DNA from: a virus
Virus record (IMG/VR): IMGVR_UViG_3300033996_000046
Span: 1 to 21,818 of that record
Reading direction: 5' to 3' (one strand)
DNA length: 21,818 bases
Positions 15,214 to 21,046 of the stretch are shown here, piece after piece. The notes beneath the pieces are model-generated. The model searched no databases. It saw only the letters and a program-made list of their open reading frames with translations, and had not been told where the DNA came from. Numbering within the stretch: the stretch's first letter is position 1; each line of letters begins with the position of its first letter. Made by a program: the position numbers and the translations under genes.

Positions 15214-15541
15214 TAGGCTTTACGAATGTGACCTGGATGCCTTGGAGCGCTTCACCGTCTTTGCCGGTTATCTCTTGCTTGACAGTCTCGGCCCATCGCA
15301 GCTGGGTCTTTGTCCACCAGATTAGTGCCGTGGTATCGCCGCTGGTTGCCTTGTCAAACAGTGTCCTGGCTATCTGCCCATTTGCTTTGGCTTTGCCCAG
15401 GTCTAACTCGGTGCGGTAGTGCTTGCGGAGCGTCTTATCGTCTATCCCAACCAATATAGCTATCTGCTCATGGGGCAAGCCTAACCCGCTGGTGCTTTCA
15501 ACCAGGCGTTGCTTTTCAAAGGTGACTTCATGCTCAATCAT
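15206..15541 (-). CDS. Terminase small subunit-like HTH protein
   Basis: A 111-residue protein. A helix-turn-helix lies at about residues 20-50 (LPHEQIAILVGIDDKTLRKH). The next helices (GKAKANGQIARTLFDKATSG) and the phrase ALIWWTKTQLRW are typical of phage DNA-packaging proteins coded next to the large terminase. It probably recognises the packaging site. The ATG at 15539-15541 has no Shine-Dalgarno sequence; an AT-rich TATATA lies just before it. Transcription may come by read-through from the right, because I see no good minus-strand promoter in the 75-base spacer. Confidence 0.85.
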   Translation of the reverse strand: MIEHEVTFEKQRLVESTSGLGLPHEQIAILVGIDDKTLRKHYRTELDLGKAKANGQIARTLFDKATSGDTTALIWWTKTQLRWAETVKQEITGKDGEALQGIQVTFVKPNE

Positions 15542-15587
15542 TTTATATAGGGGAAATGTGATTGCACTTGCTGCTCTTTAATTGTCG

Positions 15588-15616
15588 TTGACGTTTAGCT
15601 GGCTAAACTATACAAT
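15588..15616 (+). promoter_or_regulatory. Near-consensus sigma-70 promoter on the plus strand
   Basis: A -35 box TTGACG at 15588-15593 and a -10 box TACAAT at 15611-15616 are separated by exactly 17 bases. Each box differs from consensus at one position. It points at the only plus-strand gene. A perfect 16-bp palindrome fills almost the whole spacer. Confidence 0.75.
15593..15608. promoter_or_regulatory. Perfect 16-bp palindrome (candidate operator) between -35 and -10
   Basis: GTTTAGCTGGCTAAAC consists of 7-bp arms with a 2-base centre. It occupies the spacer of the plus-strand promoter. A dimeric DNA-binding protein here would block RNA polymerase. No second full copy was seen in the window. 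Confidence 0.65.
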
Positions 15617-15622
15617 GTGAAA

Positions 15623-15829
15623 ATGACACTATCGCCAATCGTCAACACAGACGTAAAAATTCCAGCCAAGATGCTTGAGGCGCTTACCTTGCATGAAATG
15701 CGGTGCGTTGTCACTGGCATTGAGTCTGTTACGCAAGAGTCCGTTAAAGCATTCCTGCTTGAGCGATATGGGGCAAAGTTGGCAAACAATTTCAAACCTG
15801 AATTCTTGTTCAGTAGCCAAGCTGTCTAA
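15623..15829 (+). CDS. Small plus-strand protein, probably leaderless, unknown function
   Basis: A 68-residue protein starting MTLSPIVNTDVKIPAKMLEA and containing LTLHEMRCVVTGI and ESVKAFLLERYG, which look like real amphipathic helices. I prefer the ATG at 15623 because it sits 7 bases after the -10 box, where transcription should start. A GTG at 15617 is also in frame but would precede the transcript. This is the only supported plus-strand gene in the window and it points against its neighbours. The last 20 bases overlap the end of the convergent 445-residue gene. No known domain is recognised; a small regulator is possible but no clear helix-turn-helix is visible. Confidence 0.6.
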   Translation: MTLSPIVNTDVKIPAKMLEALTLHEMRCVVTGIESVTQESVKAFLLERYGAKLANNFKPEFLFSSQAV

Positions 15830-17147
15830 GCATTTTTTCGGTAATCACGCCAGCGTAGGGCTTCATTGAGATTGATCTCATATCGGCGTCACTAGGCATC
15901 CTTGGGTCAGCAATGTTCCGTGCTTTGGCGTACTCAGGCAGCATTTCAAAGATGCTGGTGTCTTTGCTTACAGTGCCAATGCCTCGGCCTGGTACGCCAC
16001 TTGGGTAAGCAGGATGGCCAGATTCTGTGATGATTGGCTTACCAGCATATATCTCACCGACATTCATAATGCCACCTTGACGGGCTTCTAACTGTGCTGG
16101 GTCTGATATTGCTAACCGTGCGCTTCCAATATTTAAACCGCCTTCATCACGAAATTTCTTGTCCATCTTGTCTTTGATGGCTTTACGGGTCAAATCTGGC
16201 ATTTGCCTAAATTGATCAACGCTTGCGGGATTAGATACACCCGCCCAATCAGGGATGTATTGCTTTATCATTTTGTTTAATTGCTTTTTTTGCATCTTGC
16301 CCATAGACGCATCAGCATAGGCCAACATGGTTTCGCCTGTCATTTGGGCAAAATCACCACCAGTGGGAGCCATGCGATATGGCAAATACAACGGGTCTTG
16401 CCCTGTTGCAGCCTTAATTTCATCAGCGTATTTCATCAACGCTTTTGCTGGTTGCTTGCCAGATGCCCAAACTTGCCCAGGGTTGTTGAACATATAGTCC
16501 TGACCACCAAGCAACTCTACTGGCCTGTTGAACTGCACATCGTCAATTCCAACCAATTTGCCACCAGCTGCCGTGCGATCAGCCATGCTTGTGATAAATG
16601 GCCTGCCTTCAAAGTCTGCTAACGAAACTGTAGGCGCATTTGCCGCACCAGGATTCAATTGAACATCCCGAGTCATGGCCTGCATCCTGGCCTGCTCATT
16701 TACCCTCGGATCGTATCTTGGATCAAAAGCACCAAACCCGCTGCGGCCAGCTGGTGGTAGCGCATAGCTTTCTGCACCCCTGCTCATGCCTTGCAGCATC
16801 TCAGCGCCCATACCGCCACGTTCCATAATCTGCGGCACAGAACGCTCTGCAAGTCGTTCACCGGCTCGTCCTACAGCCATAGCGCCTGTCTTGGCAGGGC
16901 CAAAGAATGGCATCATTTGCAGTGCTGTGCCAAGCGGGAACCCTATCTCAGCGCCTGCTCTTGCTCTTGCGGTGTTTGGGTCTAATACGCTGCCCTGCTG
17001 GTCTGGTGCTGTTCCCATCAATCCAGACAGTGCGCCGTAAACCTCGGGTGCTTGTTGGCGCAGGTAAGGTTCTGCTGGACGCTGCAACATTTTTGCGCCC
17101 ATGACACTGCGGTTGGGCAGAAACGTATTCAGGCGATTGTTAGCCAT
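15810..17147 (-). CDS. 445-residue phage protein with polyvalent-protein-like C-terminal region
   Basis: The first 130 residues are Ala/Gly/Met-rich, including GFPLGTALQMMPFFGPAKTG. From about residue 165 the sequence becomes globular: LADFEGRPFITSMADRTAAG, PVELLGGQDYMFNNPGQVWA, DPLYLPYRMAPTGGDF and MTGETMLAYADASMGK. Similar phrases occur, from memory, in domains of large polyvalent proteins of phages and plasmids that are thought to enter the host cell. No catalytic motif can be fixed by eye. It lies just upstream of the terminase genes but is separated from them by the plus-strand gene. It may be a virion-carried or injected protein. Confidence 0.7.
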   Translation of the reverse strand: MANNRLNTFLPNRSVMGAKMLQRPAEPYLRQQAPEVYGALSGLMGTAPDQQGSVLDPNTARARAGAEIGFPLGTALQMMPFFGPAKTGAMAVGRAGERLAERSVPQIMERGGMGAEMLQGMSRGAESYALPPAGRSGFGAFDPRYDPRVNEQARMQAMTRDVQLNPGAANAPTVSLADFEGRPFITSMADRTAAGGKLVGIDDVQFNRPVELLGGQDYMFNNPGQVWASGKQPAKALMKYADEIKAATGQDPLYLPYRMAPTGGDFAQMTGETMLAYADASMGKMQKKQLNKMIKQYIPDWAGVSNPASVDQFRQMPDLTRKAIKDKMDKKFRDEGGLNIGSARLAISDPAQLEARQGGIMNVGEIYAGKPIITESGHPAYPSGVPGRGIGTVSKDTSIFEMLPEYAKARNIADPRMPSDADMRSISMKPYAGVITEKMLRQLGY

Positions 17148-17204
17148 GATGTATATCCCTGCTGGCAGGCAGCATCTGACTGATAAGGTTTTGGCCAGGA
17201 AACA

Positions 17205-17636
17205 TTAACTTGCAACGTGAAGAATTGAAAAGTTAATTTTTAAAGTGTCAGTGTATGCGTTGCTTGATACATTATCTAAATTGATTGTAAATGCACCATT
17301 GGTCACCGTTACCACAGCAATAAGGTAAGCAAACGTAGCGGTAGCACCAGATGCAATATTGACAATAACAGTATCCAACGCAGACACTTGGCTATTATTC
17401 ACAACAAACGCAACCTTAGCATTTGGGGCCATTTGCGCGTTGGTAGTTGTAATAGTGCCAGCAGTTTTGTTGATTGTTACTGCTGACGCTTTGTTTCCAG
17501 TCTGGGTCACTGTGCCATAAGCGGTGTTTGCGTAACCAAGTTGTTGCACAGCATAAACCGTATTTGCGCTAACAGTGTCCGCGCCAATGATGTCTTGATC
17601 ACGATATGCAACACCAATTGCTATTGAATTAGACAT
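17205..17636 (-). CDS. Beta-rich surface/decoration-type protein
   Basis: A 143-residue protein. Its first 13 residues (MSNSIAIGVAYRD) match 11 of 13 residues of the protein at 17803..18420. From about residue 33 it carries a beta domain (LGYANTAYGTVTQTGNKASA, VTINKTAGTITTTNAQMAPN, ending KINFSILHVAS). That domain matches in order the C-terminal domain of the fibre-like protein at 4062..4730. Such domains are frequent in head fibre or decoration proteins. It starts 5 bases after the coiled-coil gene and has no Shine-Dalgarno sequence, so it may depend on upstream translation. Confidence 0.7.
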   Translation of the reverse strand: MSNSIAIGVAYRDQDIIGADTVSANTVYAVQQLGYANTAYGTVTQTGNKASAVTINKTAGTITTTNAQMAPNAKVAFVVNNSQVSALDTVIVNIASGATATFAYLIAVVTVTNGAFTINLDNVSSNAYTDTLKINFSILHVAS

Positions 17637-17641
17637 ATTTT

Positions 17642-17803
17642 TTAATCAACACAAGTGATTGAATCTGGTTTGTCTAATTGCGCCAACCAGTACCCGCAAT
17701 CTTGGATTGCTCCAATAACAGCGTTTAACTCAGATCGCAGTTCTTGTTCTTTTTTAACAAGTTCTGCAACCCGAATGTTAATGGCTTCTTTGTTAACAAC
17801 CAT
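17642..17803 (-). CDS. Small coiled-coil protein of 53 residues
   Basis: A 53-residue protein starting MVVNKEAINIRVAELVKKEQ, with a heptad-like helix over residues 5-30 and then GAIQDCGYWLAQLDKP. It starts in a TAATG overlap with the stop of the upstream 205-residue gene, which supports real translation. It lies between the two genes that share an N-terminal sequence. Function unknown; a chaperone, linker or oligomerisation partner is possible. No signal peptide or membrane helix is present. Confidence 0.65.
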   Translation of the reverse strand: MVVNKEAINIRVAELVKKEQELRSELNAVIGAIQDCGYWLAQLDKPDSITCVD

Positions 17804-18420
17804 TATGCTGCAATTGCAACAGTTGAATACAACGGCAGATAACGGACACCATCAGGTGTAACAACTTTGATTACCTGAACAGGGCGAGCCGTTGAACCAG
17901 TAGTTGTGTCAGCCAGCAGCTTGCCAGTTCCCTTAGTCACACCAGCCAGGTTAAACAACGTTCCGCTAGTGTCAAACGTTGCCTTGTCAGCACCATAAGA
18001 ACTCAAGTAAAAAAACGATGTGTTGGTGCCAGTGACAGCGCCAGTAGGCATCCCAATCTCACACTCCATTGCAGCGTAGGTGCCTTGGGTGCAAGCCGCA
18101 GACATAACAATCTCGCCAACCGTGCCTGATGCCAGGCCAGTGACACGACCAGAAGCGCCAAACGCTAGATAGCCGTACAGAGCCGTTAGGTAAGCACCAG
18201 CAACTACATTAACGTTTTCAACGGCTTTAATTGAAAAGCCCACGCCACCAGCCGCAGAAAGCGTTTCAGTTGCAACGAAAGCAGAGGCGTCCACGCTGCC
18301 GGTATTTGCACTGGTTGAAGTAATGCTGGCTGCAGGGCCATTAGTGCTTGCGCCACTAACCGACAAAGACACAAATTCAGGGTCAGCGTATGCGACACCA
18401 GTTGCGATTGAGTTGGACAT
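17803..18420 (-). CDS. Beta-rich structural-type protein
   Basis: A 205-residue protein, rich in Ala, Thr, Ser, Gly and Val. It starts MSNSIATGVAYADPEFVSLS, sharing its first 13 residues almost exactly with the protein at 17205..17636, and then diverges. The body alternates hydrophobic and small polar residues, as in phage capsid decoration proteins. A short phrase near the end (PDGVRYLPLYSTV) is unusual. The ribosome site is AAAAGGAAA before the ATG. It forms a TAATG junction with the coiled-coil gene. The location, before terminase rather than beside the coat gene, is unlike P22. Family not recognised. Confidence 0.7.
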   Translation of the reverse strand: MSNSIATGVAYADPEFVSLSVSGASTNGPAASITSTSANTGSVDASAFVATETLSAAGGVGFSIKAVENVNVVAGAYLTALYGYLAFGASGRVTGLASGTVGEIVMSAACTQGTYAAMECEIGMPTGAVTGTNTSFFYLSSYGADKATFDTSGTLFNLAGVTKGTGKLLADTTTGSTARPVQVIKVVTPDGVRYLPLYSTVAIAA

Positions 18421-18432
18421 GATGTTTCCTTT

Positions 18433-18705
18433 TTAACAGTTCCAGTTTTTGAGAGATGCCTTTGCCCGTTCTGCTGGGCCTTTGGCGTTTTGAACCACCC
18501 CTTCCATCCTTGCACAAAAGCTGGCTTTGCGGCCTGCATCTGCTTTGGTCTTAGGGTTAGGGGCTGGTGGTTTCAGATTTGAGTTGTTTGCTGCGTTGTA
18601 AGCTGCACGGCCAGCCGCTGTCATACCAGCGCCCTTTTCTACGGGGTTGTAGTTCTTGCCTTTACCTGTCGTGGTGTGGGCAATAGGTTTGTCGTGTTTT
18701 GCCAT
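18433..18705 (-). CDS. Small basic phage protein, DUF6321-like
   Basis: A 90-residue protein, rich in Lys, Ala, Asn and Gly. The motif GKGKNYNPVEKGAGMTAAGR followed by AAYNAANNSNLKPPAPNPKT is typical of a phage family I recall as DUF6321. Further on are Cys residues in ASFCARMEGV and at the last position (Cys90). No known function; the basic composition suggests nucleic acid or capsid contact. It starts in a TAATG overlap with the 54-residue gene upstream and ends before the structural-type gene. Confidence 0.75.
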   Translation of the reverse strand: MAKHDKPIAHTTTGKGKNYNPVEKGAGMTAAGRAAYNAANNSNLKPPAPNPKTKADAGRKASFCARMEGVVQNAKGPAERAKASLKNWNC

Positions 18706-18869
18706 TATTTCTTAGCGGTTTTGGCACTGGCCTTGAACGCCGCGGCAGTAGGTGCGCCCTTGGCGCCTGGTGACCTCATGCGCTCCGGTGTCTTGCCAGC
18801 ATCTTTTTGGCGCTCAATGCGCTCCTGCTTGGCGTGAATGTTGGCATACAGCCCTGGTTTAGTCGCCAT
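18705..18869 (-). CDS. Tiny basic phage protein of 54 residues
   Basis: A 54-residue protein, starting MATKPGLYANIHAKQERIER and ending in a Lys/Ala-rich tail (AAFKASAKTAKK). The pattern LYANIHAKQERI followed by SPGAKGAPT is familiar from many proteobacterial phages, where it is of unknown function and often sits beside the DUF6321-like gene, as here. A GGAG site lies 7 bases before the ATG, within the end of the GroES-like gene (11-base overlap). The stop overlaps the next start as TAATG. Both junctions support it as a real gene. Confidence 0.75.
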   Translation of the reverse strand: MATKPGLYANIHAKQERIERQKDAGKTPERMRSPGAKGAPTAAAFKASAKTAKK

Positions 18870-19128
18870 CTTCAAACTCCACTACCGCACAAATGTCGGC
18901 TTCTTGAATAATTTGGTAATCCTGGCCATTTTCTGTCTGAGTCGGCCAGTTCAGATAGTCGCCGTTGCCGTACTTGATAAAATCACCAACCGCCACATCC
19001 GTCACCAGTGGGCCTACGGCCACCACAGTGCCTTCGTTGAAGGGTTCCTTGTTGTCAATGTAGATCAGGTCGCTTAACTTGCGAACTTGGGGCTTTACAA
19101 CAACACGGTCACGCAGGGGTTTGAACAT
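18859..19128 (-). CDS. Phage-encoded GroES-like co-chaperonin
   Basis: An 89-residue protein from the ATG at 19126-19128. A longer frame begins with TTG at 19162, but the family N-terminus MFKPLRDRVVVKPQ (GroES: MNIRPLHDRVIVK) fixes this start. Other matches are EGTVVAVG near residue 31 (GroES GEVLAVG), VAVGDFIKYGNGDYL near 45, and EADICAVVEF near the end (GroES SESDILAIVE). The mobile loop, which carries an Ile-Val-Leu tripeptide for GroEL binding, is shorter here with Leu21-Ile22-Tyr23 at that place. It probably caps host GroEL to help fold coat or tail proteins, as gp31 does in T4. It overlaps its upstream and downstream neighbours by 20 and 11 bases. Confidence 0.85.
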   Translation of the reverse strand: MFKPLRDRVVVKPQVRKLSDLIYIDNKEPFNEGTVVAVGPLVTDVAVGDFIKYGNGDYLNWPTQTENGQDYQIIQEADICAVVEFEDGD

Positions 19129-19345
19129 TTTTACGCTCGTACTTTCGTTTGATTCGTGCAACAACTTGCGGTTTGCTGGTGTCGGTCATTATGTCGTAGA
19201 CAGGCACTTCTGCAACTTTTCTGTCTTCAATTGCAGCAAATTGACCGCACCAATCATTTCGGTGTTTGTTTTGAGTCATTGGATACAACCGACAGACGCC
19301 CATGATGGCCTGGTCTTGGAAGTATTTGCACCCAGAACAATTCAT
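19109..19345 (-). CDS. Small four-cysteine protein, possibly zinc-binding
   Basis: A 78-residue protein starting MNCSGCKYFQDQAIMGVCRL. Cys3, Cys6, Cys18 and Cys33 could bind one zinc or an iron-sulfur cluster in a CxxC-type ribbon. The C-terminal half is basic (VVARIKRKYERKNVQTP). It starts in an ATGA overlap with the upstream 54-residue gene and runs 20 bases into the GroES-like gene. Similar small N-CxxC proteins occur in other phages, but I do not know a function. A nucleic-acid-binding role is plausible from the Cys set and the basic tail. Confidence 0.75.
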   Translation of the reverse strand: MNCSGCKYFQDQAIMGVCRLYPMTQNKHRNDWCGQFAAIEDRKVAEVPVYDIMTDTSKPQVVARIKRKYERKNVQTPA

Positions 19346-19506
19346 TGGCTGCTCTTGCGCCCGTGGTCGTAGCAGCTGCCGCCGTTGGATTTGCCGCCGC
19401 TGTAGTTCATTGGCGCAGGCGCTTTGGCCTTCATCATTGGCTGCATTGGTGCTTTTTCAGCCTTTTTCGGCTCCATCTTTTCCATCTTTTCCATTTTGCT
19501 ATCCAT
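19342..19506 (-). CDS. Tiny Met/Lys-rich protein of 54 residues
   Basis: A 54-residue protein, starting MDSKMEKMEKMEPKKAEKAP, with nine Met and eleven Lys. The tail is Gly/Ser-rich and holds one Cys (GGSCYDHGRKSSQ). It is predicted to be mostly disordered. Support for a real gene is a GGAG ribosome site 6 bases before its ATG, a 2-base gap from the DUF5856-like stop, and an ATGA overlap with the four-cysteine gene. Its function is unknown. Repeated GATGGAAAA codons at the start suggest slippage-prone DNA. Confidence 0.65.
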   Translation of the reverse strand: MDSKMEKMEKMEPKKAEKAPMQPMMKAKAPAPMNYSGGKSNGGSCYDHGRKSSQ

Positions 19507-19508
19507 GT

Positions 19509-19871
19509 TTACTCCAAAAAGCGCAGTCGGTACAGAGTAGAGTTAATGAGTTCTGCGATTTCATCAACAATGTTTTGCAATTCTGTGTCTTCAGGCAATG
19601 ACACTCGTGCCTCGGTTACAAACGCCTGGATGCCTTGCAGATAAGCAATCGGGTCAGTGGCGCTATGGAATTCTTCTGGGTATTTTTTAATCTTCTCGTA
19701 CTTGCCCTGGAAGTTTTCAGCAAACTTGTCGGTCAGTTCAACAATCTGCGGGTAATACTTGCCCAGCGCCTTGTGCTTGCTGTAGCTGTCGGTACTCAAG
19801 TGGAGTAGATGCGTCACCGTGCTGCTGTGGAACAGCTGGGCAATGAACTCGGCAATATCGTCAATGTTCAT
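19509..19871 (-). CDS. Helical phage protein, DUF5856-like
   Basis: A 120-residue protein, all-helical by composition. The phrase HLLHLSTDSYSKHKALGKYY at residues 20-39 matches the core of a phage family I recall as DUF5856. It resembles the first helix pair of ferritin/Dps-like four-helix bundles, with spaced His residues. Other parts are EFHSATDPIAYLQGIQAFVT and a C-terminal amphipathic helix. Metal-binding residues cannot be confirmed. It starts 36 bases after the YbcO-like gene with a weak GGA ribosome site. Its role is unknown; DNA protection or metal handling would fit only if the ferritin-like fold is real. Confidence 0.7.
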   Translation of the reverse strand: MNIDDIAEFIAQLFHSSTVTHLLHLSTDSYSKHKALGKYYPQIVELTDKFAENFQGKYEKIKKYPEEFHSATDPIAYLQGIQAFVTEARVSLPEDTELQNIVDEIAELINSTLYRLRFLE

Positions 19872-19907
19872 AAGTGTCCAAAAAACGGGGACTAGCTAGG
19901 GGTATCG

Positions 19908-20183
19908 TCAATATAACACTTCTTTTGTCTTTTCATGCGCTGCTTGCCACATTGCTTGGCGTTCTTCTTTTGTCAATGTGTGGCCCTGGTCAACTTCCCA
20001 ATGACACGTTTGGCATAACGCGGCCACGAGGTTGTCATCAGCTTTGATGCCTCGTCCCTTTCCGCCGCCCCAGTTGCTGTGCGCTGCCTGCACCATTTCA
20101 CCGCTGCCGCAGTGCTGGCAATCAAGCTGCGCCACCCGTTTTAGCAAGGCTTTGTCGCGGACATAAGCGTGTTTAGGAAACAT
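19908..20183 (-). CDS. YbcO-like recombination endonuclease (HNH-type)
   Basis: A 91-residue protein. The zinc/HNH-type core is C22-x2-C25 (DCQHCGSG), the AAHSNWGGGKGRGIKADD segment with His35, and C57-x2-C60-H61 (LCQTCHWEVDQG). This matches the YbcO/DUF1364 family of small phage nucleases found beside ninB in lambdoid phages, proposed to act on recombination intermediates. P22- and lambda-like phages carry such genes in the nin region, so the neighbourhood agrees. The start overlaps the end of ninB by 11 bases. Confidence 0.82.
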   Translation of the reverse strand: MFPKHAYVRDKALLKRVAQLDCQHCGSGEMVQAAHSNWGGGKGRGIKADDNLVAALCQTCHWEVDQGHTLTKEERQAMWQAAHEKTKEVLY

Positions 20184-20580
20184 TGATGCCCTTATCTGCG
20201 GCCCAAGCGTTGAGGAATTCTATGAACTCGCTGCTCTCCGCTGTCGTGAATTTGTGGCTTTGCAGGCCAAGCTGGACGATTCTTTCGCCATCCAGACTCG
20301 GGCAGACCTTGCCAATCTTGCGGTTTGTGTCGTGCGCCCACTGGTCTATCAATAATCTTTTCCAATCGTCTGCTGTCCAGGTGCTGCCAGCCGTGGCCAT
20401 TTGCTTGGCTATTTTGTCGATCATGCTGTGAAACATTGAATTCTGTTCCACGCTGCGCTTGCTCTGCTTGATCTCAATCGTCATCCGGTGGCCGGCAATC
20501 AGCATTGATTTCAGCATCGGCCAAACCACAGTCATCATTTCTTTGTGTGCCTGGACAGGTTCCCAGCAAGTGACTTTCAT
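20173..20580 (-). CDS. ninB: NinB-family recombination mediator
   Basis: A 135-residue protein, close to the about 146 residues of lambda NinB (Orf). The phrases KQSKRSVEQNSMFHSMIDKI, WKRLLIDQWAHDTNR and LQSHKFTTAESSEFIEFLNA are typical of the family. NinB binds single-stranded DNA and the host SSB and helps load recombinases during phage recombination. It is translated with the upstream nuclease through an ATGA overlap, and with the downstream YbcO-like gene through an 11-base overlap. This makes a compact DNA recombination set. Confidence 0.88.
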   Translation of the reverse strand: MKVTCWEPVQAHKEMMTVVWPMLKSMLIAGHRMTIEIKQSKRSVEQNSMFHSMIDKIAKQMATAGSTWTADDWKRLLIDQWAHDTNRKIGKVCPSLDGERIVQLGLQSHKFTTAESSEFIEFLNAWAADKGINVS

Positions 20581-20843
20581 TTCAAAACTCCAATCATGCG
20601 TAAAGCGGCCTCAGAGCCGTCAATTCTCGCCAAGGTACTACCAGACCAATTCTTAAAAAAATCGTCTTGTAAGGCCGTTAAACGCTTTCTAGGGCCATCT
20701 TTGACCTCAATCAGAAACGTGTGGCCTTTGTAGCCGACTAAAAGGTCAACAGGTAGGCCAATGATCCAGACGTAAGCGCCAGCTGCCCGTAAAGCCGAAA
20801 CGATCTCTTGCTGGTTTTTGTCAACCCTGGCTGCGTGTCTCAT
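20577..20843 (-). CDS. VRR-NUC-type PD-(D/E)XK nuclease
   Basis: An 88-residue single-domain nuclease. The opening RHAARVDKNQQEIVSALRAA with an aromatic segment after it, then PVDLLVGYKG (Asp33) and FLIEVKDG (Glu46, Lys48), gives the PD-(D/E)XK core D-x12-E-x-K. Small stand-alone phage proteins of this type are related to VRR-NUC domains, often with a role in processing branched DNA. It starts in an ATGA overlap with the preceding small gene and overlaps ninB likewise. With NinB and YbcO it suggests a recombination/repair cassette. Confidence 0.85.
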   Translation of the reverse strand: MRHAARVDKNQQEIVSALRAAGAYVWIIGLPVDLLVGYKGHTFLIEVKDGPRKRLTALQDDFFKNWSGSTLARIDGSEAALRMIGVLK

Positions 20844-21046
20844 TTCAGCGCCTTAATTCGTTCGATGATCATTGATCGCAATCCCGGAAAATCCTGATCC
20901 AGTTCGGCAAACCGTCGCAGCAGGTAATCCCGTCGCCCGTCTTTCAGGGCTTGATCCCCACCAGCTAACGCCATCAGTGCGTATGTCGATATCAATGTCT
21001 CCAGTGAGTTCAAGTGCGCTTGTGATGTCGGCTTCAGTGTGGTCAT
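20840..21046 (-). CDS. Small helical protein of 68 residues
   Basis: A 68-residue protein, starting MTTLKPTSQAHLNSLETLIS and rich in Leu, Ala, Arg and Asp, with a helical C-terminal half (RRDYLLRRFAELDQDFPGLR). It is linked to the nuclease gene by an ATGA overlap, which supports translation, but its own ribosome site is weak (AGCAGG 2 bases before the ATG). It overlaps the 80-residue frame at 20853..21095 by 194 bases in another frame. Its sequence looks more protein-like than the end of that frame. Function unknown. Confidence 0.6.
   Translation of the reverse strand: MTTLKPTSQAHLNSLETLISTYALMALAGGDQALKDGRRDYLLRRFAELDQDFPGLRSMIIERIKALK

Noticed and set aside
15542-15587. Minus-strand promoter for terminase
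   Set aside because: TATATA lies right before the start codon but has no matching -35 box; TATAGT further up also lacks one at 16-18 bases.
17148-17204. Hairpin CCTGC/GCAGG as a terminator before the 445-residue gene
   Set aside because: The stem is 5 bp with a 2-base loop and no T-run, too weak to call.
19129-19164. N-terminal extension of the GroES-like protein from a TTG
   Set aside because: The extension has no family match and overlaps the upstream gene further; the internal ATG gives the normal GroES start.
19872-19907. Possible promoter or terminator in the 36-base gap, with TTGACG and the palindrome CTAGCTAG
   Set aside because: No -10 box lies at the right distance and the short palindrome is followed by T only after several C, so neither call holds.
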